Shown here piece by piece: positions 1-6,806 of a stretch of 7,609 nt of DNA. Within the stretch, counting starts at the first letter, position 1; each line of letters begins with the position of its first letter. Below the pieces are notes generated by a model. It was not told the DNA's origin, did not search any database, and saw nothing but the letters and a program-made list of their open reading frames with translations. The stretch is from an uncultured Eubacterium sp. (GTDB lineage Bacteria > Bacillota > Clostridia > Lachnospirales > Lachnospiraceae): positions 1 to 7,609 of the forward strand of contig CAKREL010000100.1 in NCBI GenBank assembly GCA_934317205.1, in the 5' to 3' direction. The translations under genes were made by a program, and so were the position numbers.

Positions 1-38
1 TTACGGTGCGGATTCCTCTGACCTATATCGCAGGTTAA
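1..38 (+). CDS. C-terminal tail of an upstream gene, possibly a sensor histidine kinase (partial)
   Basis: One reading frame from the window edge encodes TVRIPLTYIAG and ends at the TAA at 36-38, 15 bases before the next start. The string TVRIPL resembles the last beta strand of a histidine-kinase ATPase domain, where kinases often end in 'GTTVRIPLP' or similar. Kinase genes next to GerMN lipoprotein genes are known in Gram-positive bacteria (compare mtrB-lpqB in actinobacteria), which fits the neighbour here. Eleven residues are too few to prove the family. A second frame is also open to 43 (ending YRRLR), so even the choice of frame is tentative. Confidence 0.35.
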   Translation, partial: TVRIPLTYIAG

Positions 39-53
39 GATAAGGGGATATCT

Positions 54-1040
54 ATGAAAATTTGGAAACGAACAGGTATTTTACTTTTGGCAGTCTTACT
101 TGCCGCTGGAGCAGTGACTGGATGTGAGAAACATAAAAAAGAAAATACAGGATACACGATGTTTTATTTGAATAAACAAAAAACAAAAATTGTAAGTCGG
201 TCTTATGATCCAACGGAATCAGATACGACCAGTTTGATTGAAGAGTTTATAGAAGAGATGTCAAAAGAAACGGACGATGTAGATTATCAAAAAATTTTTC
301 CCGATAATATCAAGATTGAACGTTATGAGTATACGGATCATCAGCTTTATCTTTATTTTAATAAGGCATATAGTGATATTCCGGTTACGGAAGAAGTGTT
401 ATGCCGAGGGGCTGTTGTCCATAATATGATGCAGATTCCAGATGTTGAGGGAGTATCTTTTTATGTGAATAATCTACCACTTACAGATGTTAACGGAAAA
501 GAAGTCGGGATTCTTACCAATGATTCCTTTGTTGAAAATCCGGGGGAAAAAATCAACAATATTCAGGAGGCGAATCTGACGTTATATTTTGCATCTTCAG
601 TAGGAGATGGGCTGGTACGTGAGACACAACATGTGTATTATTCTAGCAATACATCTATTGAAAAACTGATTATGGAACGACTTCTTGATGGACCGAAATC
701 TTCCAATGCAAGATCTGCCATTCCGGAAAACACAGATTTGATAAGTGTATCTGTCATGGATGGTGTTTGCCTGGTAAATCTTGGAGATGATTTTCTTACG
801 CAGAATTTTGAAATCAAAGAAGATGTGATCATATATTCTATCGTAGATTCACTGACCGAGCTTGATACCATTAATACGGTACAGATTGCAGTTAATGGAA
901 AAACAAATATCACATATCGTGAAAAAATGTCTTTGAGTGAACATTATAAGCGTGATCTGGATCTTGTTACAGAAGAGGGGGATGATGTGGAAGTTGTACA
1001 GAAACAGGAGAAGGAGGGGTTACTTGATTCTGGACAATAA
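54..1040 (+). CDS. Secreted lipoprotein with two GerMN-type domains
   Basis: This 328-residue protein has a lipoprotein signal peptide: a basic start (MKIWKR), a hydrophobic core at residues 8-20, and a lipobox ending VTGC, with Cys24 as the likely lipidated residue. It should therefore be anchored to the outer face of the membrane. Two GerMN-like repeats follow. The first spans about residues 35-160 and contains 'QLYLYFNKAYSDIP'. The second spans about 174-290 and shows the family pattern clearly: 'LTLYFASS', a middle stretch 'LIMERLLDGP', then 'CLVNLGDDF' and 'INTVQIAVNG'. The tail (about 300-328) is charged and probably disordered. The start is supported by AAGGGG at 42-47, six bases upstream. 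GerM of Bacillus acts in sporulation and germination, but GerMN domains also occur in kinase-linked lipoproteins such as LpqB. The exact role here is unknown. The 3' end overlaps comEC by 17 bases, suggesting co-translation. Confidence 0.85.
   Translation: MKIWKRTGILLLAVLLAAGAVTGCEKHKKENTGYTMFYLNKQKTKIVSRSYDPTESDTTSLIEEFIEEMSKETDDVDYQKIFPDNIKIERYEYTDHQLYLYFNKAYSDIPVTEEVLCRGAVVHNMMQIPDVEGVSFYVNNLPLTDVNGKEVGILTNDSFVENPGEKINNIQEANLTLYFASSVGDGLVRETQHVYYSSNTSIEKLIMERLLDGPKSSNARSAIPENTDLISVSVMDGVCLVNLGDDFLTQNFEIKEDVIIYSIVDSLTELDTINTVQIAVNGKTNITYREKMSLSEHYKRDLDLVTEEGDDVEVVQKQEKEGLLDSGQ
1012..1017 (+). promoter_or_regulatory. Ribosome binding site that fixes the comEC start
   Basis: A perfect AGGAGG lies inside the last codons of the GerMN lipoprotein gene, six bases before an in-frame TTG at 1024. 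The ATG codons further upstream in the comEC frame (937, 982, 985) have no comparable site at proper spacing. They would also add a stretch rich in Arg (RNRRRR) that is merely the read-through of this purine-rich site in another frame. Confidence 0.85.
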
Positions 1041-3411
1041 ACGTCATATCTGCCTTTGTGCAGCTGCATTGGTTGCCGGGATTCTGCTGGCCAGTGAAAG
1101 ATCGGTTCAGCATGTAATTCCGGCAATTTTTCTTTTGGTCGGATGCATGGCAGGCATAGCTCAAAGGGGAAAAGTATCCTTTTTTGAAATAAGGATCATG
1201 TTTGTGGTCCTTGCATGTTGCTGCATTTTCGGTGCTGTATGGACCAGAAAGCATGTAGCATCTTACTTAGATCGGCAGGATGTTGTTCGTGACATTTCAC
1301 AGGTCACAATCAGTGGCATTGTAAGCCGTAAAGAAATCAAATCTGATTCTTATTTATATCATATCCGACAAACATATCTGAATTCAGATCAAACGCCTAT
1401 TTTCCTAGGCCATGTTATTGTATCAAATGAGCAGGATGACATTCCAATCGGAACAAAGGTTACCATATCGGGGAAAGTTCAGCTTTTTTCTGGCGCGCGT
1501 AACGATGGTAATTTCGATTTTGCCACCTATTACAAACAATTAAATATTGTATGCCGTATAAAAGCTGATACAATCAGGCAAAACAAGAAACCTCGTTTTC
1601 TTATAAGAGAAACCATATATCAGCTTCAAAAAAATATGATTAAGGTTTATCTTGAAAACCTTAATGAGAGGGATGCTGGAGTTTTATGTACATTGGCAGC
1701 AGGGAGCAAATCACAGTTGGATTCTGATACTCGTCAGATGTATCAAAATGCTGGTATTTCTCACTTGTTGTCTGTCTCAGGATTACACATATCGATTCTT
1801 GGTTTTAGTTTTTACCGGTTGCTTCGTAAAATGTGTATATCATATTCGTTTTCATCTTCTGTAAGTATGATTCTGGTTTTCTCCTTTGCTTATATGAGTG
1901 GTTTTGGAGTTCCTGCCCGCAGAGCACTTGTTATGTATTTTTGTATGATGGGGGCGCAGGTGCTTGGTCGTACCTATGAAGCAGCCAACGGACTGGCACT
2001 GGCTGCTATATTATTATTGACTGGAAATCCACTGGTGATTGGACAGAGTGGTTTTCTGTTTTCTTTTTCTGCAATGCTTTCTATCGTGTTGTATGGTATT
2101 TTATTCTGTGATACAAAGTGGAAAGAACAGAAATATAAAGAACAGAAATTTTCATGGAAAGAGTTTGTTTTTCATAAAATGCTGATTCCTTTGAAAAACA
2201 ATTGCCTGTTCAGTCTGTGGTTGCAATTATGGCTGTTGCCGTTGACTGCCTGGTTTTATTACGAAGTTCCGTTATATTCTCTTTTTTTAAATCTTCTTGT
2301 GCTTCCGTTGAGCGGTTGGTTACTGGGAGGTGGGGTGATTGCGGCAATGATTTATCAGAAACTTCCTTATATGGCAGAATGGATGTTGGTAGGATGTCAT
2401 GAGATTTTGAATATATATGAGGCTGGTATGAAGTTTATGCAATGCTTGCCTGGAAATCTGGTTTTGACTGGGCGACCGGAAATTTGGTGCATGATTCTCT
2501 ATTATTTTTTTCTTACTTTGTTCTGTGTCTGGAAATGCAGACATCCAAACAATGACGGAATCAGAAAAAAGATTCTTTTTAATGGGATTTGTGCAGGACT
2601 GCTGACAGGAACACTACTGTTTCATCCGGCAGAGTTGCCGGGAATCTATATGCTGGATGTAGGTCAGGGGGATGGCCTGTTTCTGACAGATGGGGCTGGT
2701 ACAAAAGTATGGATTGATGGTGGAAGTAGTTCAGAAGAAGCAGTTGGCAATTATCGGATGCTCCCATTTCTTAAATATCATCGAGTTAGAAGCATCGATG
2801 CCTGGATTGTTACACATCCGGATGCGGATCATATCTCCGGATTGATAGAACTGATTGAGGCGGATTATCCAATCCGATATTTGATTCTTGCAAAAGCACA
2901 AGCAGAAGAAAAAGCATGTCAGGATCTGATCACATTGGCTGAACAGAAAGGTATTGATATACAGTATGCAAGTACAGGGAGTGAACTGCATTTGCAGGAA
3001 ATGGAATTACACTGTCTGTATCCAGATGCACAGGAGACAGCTGCAGACATCAATGGATTGTGTCAGGTATGGGAGCTGCAAAGCCATGATTTTTCTATGC
3101 TTTTTACAGGGGATATTGGTGAAGAACAGGAAACTTTATTGTTGGAACGAAATTTACTAAAACCGGTTAATGCCCTGAAGGTAGCTCATCATGGTTCGCG
3201 TTATTCCAGTAGTGAGAGATTTCTGGCAAGGATTAAGCCAGAAATTGCACTGATTTCCAGTAGTGCACATAACCGCTATCGACATCCGTCACCAGACACA
3301 ATGGAACGACTGCGGAATCAGAAAGTTAGAATATGTTGTACCAAAGACATGGGACAATTGTCTATTTTATATCGGAAAGGACAGTGGGTGTTGCAGCATT
3401 ATGCAGAATAA
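1024..3411 (+). CDS. comEC: ComEC/Rec2-type DNA uptake channel protein
   Basis: This 795-residue membrane protein carries incoming single-stranded DNA across the cytoplasmic membrane during transformation; Bacillus ComEC is of similar length. Three N-terminal membrane segments (about residues 5-80) are followed by the DUF4131/OB-like region (about 90-185). The Competence domain spans about 215-500, with many membrane helices and the hallmark 'GISHLLSVSGLHI' at 244-256. A metallo-beta-lactamase-like domain follows from about 540, with 'MLDVGQGDG' at 543, the metal-site motif HPDADH at 598-603, 'TGDIGEE' at 695 and 'AHHGSRYSS' at 721. All key motifs are present, so this domain may be an active nuclease. 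I chose TTG at 1024 because of the strong upstream site; a longer frame opens at 937. comEA and comEB are not visible here. Whether the organism is naturally competent cannot be told from this sequence. Confidence 0.95.
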   Translation: MILDNKRHICLCAAALVAGILLASERSVQHVIPAIFLLVGCMAGIAQRGKVSFFEIRIMFVVLACCCIFGAVWTRKHVASYLDRQDVVRDISQVTISGIVSRKEIKSDSYLYHIRQTYLNSDQTPIFLGHVIVSNEQDDIPIGTKVTISGKVQLFSGARNDGNFDFATYYKQLNIVCRIKADTIRQNKKPRFLIRETIYQLQKNMIKVYLENLNERDAGVLCTLAAGSKSQLDSDTRQMYQNAGISHLLSVSGLHISILGFSFYRLLRKMCISYSFSSSVSMILVFSFAYMSGFGVPARRALVMYFCMMGAQVLGRTYEAANGLALAAILLLTGNPLVIGQSGFLFSFSAMLSIVLYGILFCDTKWKEQKYKEQKFSWKEFVFHKMLIPLKNNCLFSLWLQLWLLPLTAWFYYEVPLYSLFLNLLVLPLSGWLLGGGVIAAMIYQKLPYMAEWMLVGCHEILNIYEAGMKFMQCLPGNLVLTGRPEIWCMILYYFFLTLFCVWKCRHPNNDGIRKKILFNGICAGLLTGTLLFHPAELPGIYMLDVGQGDGLFLTDGAGTKVWIDGGSSSEEAVGNYRMLPFLKYHRVRSIDAWIVTHPDADHISGLIELIEADYPIRYLILAKAQAEEKACQDLITLAEQKGIDIQYASTGSELHLQEMELHCLYPDAQETAADINGLCQVWELQSHDFSMLFTGDIGEEQETLLLERNLLKPVNALKVAHHGSRYSSSERFLARIKPEIALISSSAHNRYRHPSPDTMERLRNQKVRICCTKDMGQLSILYRKGQWVLQHYAE
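2122..2149 (+). repeat. In-frame 13-bp direct repeat within comEC
   Basis: The 13-mer AAAGAACAGAAAT occurs at 2122-2134 and again, identical, at 2137-2149, with a period of 15 bases. It encodes the duplicated pentapeptide KEQKY-KEQKF (residues 367-376) in a charged, probably cytoplasmic loop between membrane helices of the Competence domain. Because the period is a multiple of three, gain or loss of a unit would keep the frame. Confidence 0.8.
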
Positions 3412-3447
3412 TTCAAAAATTTAGTTGTATACGGTTACATGTGCAAA

Positions 3448-3467
3448 ACAGCTGTCTTGACAGTTGT
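3448..3467 (+). promoter_or_regulatory. Candidate NiaR (niacin-responsive repressor) operator
   Basis: Two half-sites, ACAGCTGT (3448-3455) and ACAGTTGT (3460-3467), flank a central CTTG. They form a 20-bp near-perfect palindrome that departs from symmetry only at the inner CT/TT position and in the centre. From memory, this arrangement resembles the operator of NiaR (YrxA), which represses NAD synthesis genes in Bacillus/Clostridium species when nicotinate is plentiful. The right half contains most of the -35 box of the nadB promoter, so a bound repressor would block RNA polymerase. The symmetry and position are seen directly; the identity of the regulator is inferred. Confidence 0.7.
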
Positions 3468-3485
3468 AAACGATGATAGTATAAT
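3457..3485 (+). promoter_or_regulatory. Consensus sigma-A promoter of the nadBCA operon
   Basis: A perfect -35 box TTGACA (3457-3462) and a perfect -10 box TATAAT (3480-3485) are separated by exactly 17 bases. Transcription should start near 3491-3493, giving a leader of about 24 bases that ends in the nadB ribosome binding site (AGAGG at 3502-3506). The leader is too short for a riboswitch, so control is probably exerted at the promoter itself through the overlapping palindrome. A promoter this strong usually needs a repressor. Confidence 0.9.
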
Positions 3486-3515
3486 GGCGAAAGCATTATA
3501 AAGAGGAAAAATACT

Positions 3516-4802
3516 ATGAAAGAATATTATGACGTCATTATCGTAGGCACCGGTGCAGCTGGTTTATACTGTGCATTAAACCTACCGGAGCGTAAACGAA
3601 TTTTATTAATTACAAAGCAGGAAGCAGATCAGTCAGATTCCTTCCTTGCTCAAGGTGGTATCTGCATGCTTCGCGGAGAAGATGATTATAAGAATTATTT
3701 TGAAGATACCATGCGTGCAGGACATTATGAGAACGATGAGCGTGCTGTAGATCTGATGATTCGAAGTTCTAATGATATTATTCGTGATCTTGTACAGAGA
3801 AACGTAGATTTTACAAGAGATAAAGAGGGAAATCTGATGTTTACAAGAGAAGCAGCTCATTCCCAACCACGTATTCTGTTTCATGAGGACATTACTGGAA
3901 AACAGATTACACAGACTTTATTAAATGAAGTAAAGGCAAAAACGAATATTGAAATCTGTGAATACATGACTATGGTAGATTTAATCGCAAATAATAATGT
4001 CTGCGGTGGAATTATTATTATGGATCAGGATAATAATGTTTATCCGGTCTATGCACAGCATGTGGTATTAGCATGTGGCGGACTTGGTGGTTTGTATCAG
4101 AATTCTACAAATTTCCCACATATTACGGGCGATGCGATTGGCATTGCATTAAAGCATCAGGTTCAACTTGAGCACATTGATTACATACAGATTCATCCGA
4201 CGACTCTTTTTTCAAAGAAGCCAGGACGTAGATTCCTTATATCTGAATCTGTTCGTGGAGAAGGCGCTTTACTATTGGATAAGAATGGACAACGTTTTAC
4301 AGATGAATTGCAGCCGAGGGATAAAGTGAGCCAGGCTATTTTTGCCCAGATGGAAAAAGAAGGATCGGATCATGTCTGGGAAGATATGCGTCCACTTGGC
4401 AAAGATACGATTTTATCACATTTCCCAAACATTTACCAGCAATGTCTTGAGGAAGGATTTGATCCATGCAAAGAGCCGATTCCGGTTGTTCCGGCACAGC
4501 ATTATTTCATGGGCGGTCTCAAAGTCGATCTTGGAAGCCGCACTTCAATGAAAGGATTGTATGCCTGTGGTGAGACAAGTTGTAATGGAGTGCATGGTAA
4601 AAACCGTCTGGCAAGCAATTCTCTCTTGGAATCACTGGTGTTTTCGCGCAGAGCAGCCGATGATATTCTGTTTGGAACACAGACAAAGTATGATAGAATA
4701 CCGATAGATATTCAGAAATATGAAGACCGTGAACAGATTTTATCTGAATATCATACCGCAGTAAAAAATGAGATTGAGAGGGTGAAAAACAGTCATGAAT
4801 GA
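3516..4802 (+). CDS. nadB: L-aspartate oxidase (short form)
   Basis: This cytoplasmic flavoenzyme oxidises L-aspartate to iminoaspartate, the first step of de novo NAD synthesis. In an anaerobe, fumarate is the likely electron acceptor. The FAD-binding Rossmann motif 'DVIIVGTGAAG' is at residues 6-16, followed by 'SFLAQGGI'. The catalytic and substrate-binding positions known from the E. coli enzyme have clear counterparts: His227 in QIHPT, Arg268 in PRDK, His329 in AQHYFMGG and Arg364 in KNRLASNSLLES. At 428 residues it is about 100 shorter than the E. coli and Bacillus proteins and lacks the C-terminal helical domain. This is not a frameshift, because nadC starts inside its last codons. The same short form is common in clostridia as far as I recall. 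Fumarate reductase and succinate dehydrogenase flavoproteins are related, but the neighbouring nadC and nadA settle the assignment. Confidence 0.96.
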   Translation: MKEYYDVIIVGTGAAGLYCALNLPERKRILLITKQEADQSDSFLAQGGICMLRGEDDYKNYFEDTMRAGHYENDERAVDLMIRSSNDIIRDLVQRNVDFTRDKEGNLMFTREAAHSQPRILFHEDITGKQITQTLLNEVKAKTNIEICEYMTMVDLIANNNVCGGIIIMDQDNNVYPVYAQHVVLACGGLGGLYQNSTNFPHITGDAIGIALKHQVQLEHIDYIQIHPTTLFSKKPGRRFLISESVRGEGALLLDKNGQRFTDELQPRDKVSQAIFAQMEKEGSDHVWEDMRPLGKDTILSHFPNIYQQCLEEGFDPCKEPIPVVPAQHYFMGGLKVDLGSRTSMKGLYACGETSCNGVHGKNRLASNSLLESLVFSRRAADDILFGTQTKYDRIPIDIQKYEDREQILSEYHTAVKNEIERVKNSHE

Positions 4803-5646
4803 TATAACAATGAAACTGCAGGCAGATAATCTGATCCGCCTTGCATTACAGGAAGATATTACCAGTGAAGATGTGTCTACAAATGCAGTAATGCCAACTG
4901 CACAACCTGGTGAAGTAGAACTGATTGCTAAGGAAGATGGTGTAATCGCAGGTCTTGATGTTTATGCAAGGGTTTTTTATTTGTTGGATCCTGAGACAAA
5001 AGTAACATTTTACTGCAAAGATGGAGATAATGTAAAGCAGGGGCAGCGGATGGCTGTTGTACAAGGAGATATCCGTGTACTCCTTTCCGGTGAACGCGTT
5101 GCGTTAAACTATTTGCAACGAATGAGTGGAATTGCTACTTATACAAGACAAGTAGCAGAGTTGCTGAAAGGCAGTAAGGTGACACTTCTGGATACTAGAA
5201 AAACAACTCCAAACTGCCGTATTTTTGAAAAATATGCAGTTCGTGTGGGTGGAGGATGCAATCACCGTTACAATCTGTCTGATGGTGTTTTATTAAAAGA
5301 TAATCATATTGGAGCTGCCGGAAGTATAACAAAGGCTATCCAGATGGCAAAAGCATATGCACCATTTGTCAGAAAGATTGAGATTGAGGTAGAGACACTG
5401 GATCAGGTTCAGGAAGCAGTTGATGCTGGGGCAGACATTATCATGCTGGATAATATGACCCCAGAGGTGATGAAAGAAGCAGTATCATTGATCAATGGTC
5501 GTGCACAGACGGAATGTTCCGGTAATATTACAAAGGAAAATATTGCAAAAATCTGTGAAATTGGTGTTGATTTTGTATCCAGCGGTGCGCTGACACATTC
5601 CGCTCCGATTCTTGATATTTCCATGAAGCATCTGCATGCAATTTAG
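4795..5646 (+). CDS. nadC: Nicotinate-nucleotide pyrophosphorylase (carboxylating), quinolinate phosphoribosyltransferase
   Basis: The enzyme converts quinolinate and PRPP to nicotinate mononucleotide, CO2 and pyrophosphate, the step that joins de novo synthesis to the common NAD pathway. The 283-residue length is typical of the family. Family signatures run along the whole protein: 'LQEDITSEDVS' near the N terminus, 'GERVALNYLQRMSGIAT', 'DTRKTTP' at 133-139, 'GGGCNHR' at 152-158 with basic residues for phosphate binding, 'LLKDNHIG', 'IEIEVET', 'IIMLDNM', and the C-terminal 'SGNI' and 'SSGALTHS' loops. After DTRKTTP the sequence reads NCR, where many homologues have GLR, a mild variation. Its ATG overlaps the end of nadB by eight bases, and the probable ribosome binding site (GAGGGTG, 4778-4784) lies inside nadB, so the two are translationally coupled. 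Confidence 0.97.
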   Translation: MNDITMKLQADNLIRLALQEDITSEDVSTNAVMPTAQPGEVELIAKEDGVIAGLDVYARVFYLLDPETKVTFYCKDGDNVKQGQRMAVVQGDIRVLLSGERVALNYLQRMSGIATYTRQVAELLKGSKVTLLDTRKTTPNCRIFEKYAVRVGGGCNHRYNLSDGVLLKDNHIGAAGSITKAIQMAKAYAPFVRKIEIEVETLDQVQEAVDAGADIIMLDNMTPEVMKEAVSLINGRAQTECSGNITKENIAKICEIGVDFVSSGALTHSAPILDISMKHLHAI

Positions 5647-5746
5647 GCGGTGGAAAATATTTACCAGGTGATATATCATAGAACTTTTATTTGGAGTGCT
5701 TATAAATATCTAATGATATGTAAAAATAAGAAAGTGAGAAATCAAA
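5647..5746 (+). other. nadC-nadA intergenic gap
   Basis: This 100-base, AT-rich gap is the only sizeable space inside the operon. I see no hairpin with a T-run and no promoter of good quality. It ends with the weak ribosome binding site AAGTGAG (5732-5738), eight bases before the nadA ATG. nadA is therefore most likely read from the nadB promoter, with independent translation initiation. Confidence 0.6.
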
Positions 5747-6664
5747 ATGACGATAGCAGAAATACAGCAGGAAATTATGCGTATGAAGAAGGAACAGGAT
5801 ATCTGTATTCTGGCACATGCCTATCAGGGACAGGATATTTTAGAAGTTGCTGATTATATGGGAGATTCCTACGGATTGAGTGTGCAGGCATCAAAAAGTA
5901 ATTGCAAGGGTGTTATCATGTGTGGTGTGCGTTTTATGGCTGAGACATGCAAGATTTTAAGCCCTAAAAAGAAAGTCTGGCTTGCAAATCCGACAGCAGG
6001 ATGTCCGATGGCGGAACAACTTGACCTTGATTTTCTTCGTTCCCTAAAGCAGAAATATCCAGAGCATGCAGTTGTGGCCTATATTAATACAACGTCTGAG
6101 TTAAAGACAGAGTGTGATGTCTGTGTTACTTCTTCCTCTGCTGTGGAAATCTGCAAAAAACTCGATTCTGATAAGATCCTGTTTATTCCAGATCCAAACC
6201 TTGGACGCTATGTGGCTCAGCAGATTCCGGAAAAAGAGTTTGCCTTTTATACAGGAGGATGTCCACGCCATATGATCGTGACACCAGATCACGTCAGAAA
6301 GGCAAAAGAGCTTCATCCAAATGCACTTCTTTTAGTACATCCAGAATGTCGACAGGAAGTCGTAGAACAGGCAGACTACGTTGGTTCTACCACGGGGATT
6401 ATGGATTTTGCAAAAAAATCCGAGCACAAAGAGTTTATCATTGGTACAGAGAATAGTATCGTACAGCATCTGCAGTTTGACTGTCCGGAGAAGCAGTTCT
6501 ACCCGTTGACAGTACAGCTTACCTGTATGAATATGAAAATTACTACACTGATGGATGTTTACAACTGTCTGAAAGGCAACGGAGGTGAAGAAATCATATT
6601 ACCGGATGATGTGATGGAAGGTGCAGGCCGTTGTATTCATCGTATGGTAGAACTTGGCGGCTGA
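5747..6664 (+). CDS. nadA: Quinolinate synthase, [4Fe-4S] enzyme
   Basis: NadA condenses iminoaspartate from NadB with dihydroxyacetone phosphate to form quinolinate, using an oxygen-sensitive [4Fe-4S] cluster in the cytoplasm. The 305-residue length matches the compact type known from Thermotoga and Pyrococcus. The three cluster-ligand cysteines align by spacing and context with Cys86 (TAGCPMAE), Cys172 (TGGCPRHM) and Cys260 (LTCMNMK). Substrate-site motifs are present: His24 in 'LAHAYQ', 'GDSYGLS' at about 39-45, 'YINTTSE' with Tyr112 and Asn114, 'HPEC' at 198-201 and 'GSTTG' at 213-217. Several further cysteines (20, 53, 59, 68, Cys201 and others) are not needed as ligands in known structures. 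It is the last gene of the nad operon, 100 bases after nadC, and is followed by an intrinsic terminator. No nifS-like desulfurase gene lies beside it, unlike the Bacillus subtilis arrangement. Confidence 0.97.
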   Translation: MTIAEIQQEIMRMKKEQDICILAHAYQGQDILEVADYMGDSYGLSVQASKSNCKGVIMCGVRFMAETCKILSPKKKVWLANPTAGCPMAEQLDLDFLRSLKQKYPEHAVVAYINTTSELKTECDVCVTSSSAVEICKKLDSDKILFIPDPNLGRYVAQQIPEKEFAFYTGGCPRHMIVTPDHVRKAKELHPNALLLVHPECRQEVVEQADYVGSTTGIMDFAKKSEHKEFIIGTENSIVQHLQFDCPEKQFYPLTVQLTCMNMKITTLMDVYNCLKGNGGEEIILPDDVMEGAGRCIHRMVELGG

Positions 6665-6742
6665 TTGTGATTATTGTCAGACTAATCCATAGTTTTTAAC
6701 GTAGTTTGTGTTAAGCAGTAAATTCTGATATTGTGAATATTA

Positions 6743-6781
6743 AAGGCGGGAGAGTTTTTTCTTTCCCGCCTTGTGTTTTTT
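6743..6781 (+). terminator. Strong intrinsic terminator of the nadBCA operon
   Basis: The left arm AAGGCGGGAGAG (6743-6754) pairs with the right arm CTTTCCCGCCTT (6761-6772). The 12-bp stem contains one G-T pair and closes a six-T loop. A T-rich tail (GTGTTTTTT, 6773-6781) follows directly. The stem core is GC-rich, and the hairpin lies about 80 bases after the nadA stop. The stretch between the nadA stop and the stem shows no other recognisable signal. Confidence 0.93.
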
Positions 6782-6799
6782 AGGGATTCATATTATACT
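6771..6799 (+). promoter_or_regulatory. Possible holA promoter
   Basis: The -10-like box TATACT (6794-6799, five of six consensus bases) lies 17 bases after a poor -35 candidate, TTGTGT (6771-6776), which overlaps the terminator tail. A start 6-8 bases after the -10 would fall at about 6805-6807, essentially on the holA ATG. The strong terminator just upstream makes some local promoter likely. The weak -35 keeps this tentative. Confidence 0.5.
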
Positions 6800-6806
6800 T
6801 TGAGAC

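Noticed and set aside
638..913. Open frame on the minus strand opposite the GerMN lipoprotein gene
   Set aside because: It lies wholly inside a well-supported gene, shows no recognisable domain and lacks a convincing ribosome binding site. It is a shadow frame.
1407..1414. Short palindrome around CCTAGG within comEC
   Set aside because: It is a six-base palindrome inside coding sequence with no wider symmetry, and is of a size expected by chance.
3412..3456. Search for a transcription terminator after comEC
   Set aside because: The only inverted repeat nearby (CTGTC-TT-GACAG) has a two-base loop and no T-run, and it is part of the operator palindrome. I see no intrinsic terminator here.
4780..4802. 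nadB end interpreted as a frameshift truncation
   Set aside because: nadC begins within the last codons of nadB with intact family motifs from its start, so there is no room for a displaced C-terminal NadB domain.
5691..5719. Possible internal promoter before nadA (TTGGAG, 17 bases, TGATAT)
   Set aside because: Only three of six consensus bases match in each box. In AT-rich DNA this is expected by chance, and the operon already has a strong promoter upstream.
5650..5853. Small open frame spanning the nadC-nadA gap and the nadA start
   Set aside because: It overlaps nadA in another frame, its predicted protein resembles nothing, and the nadA frame is clearly the coding one.
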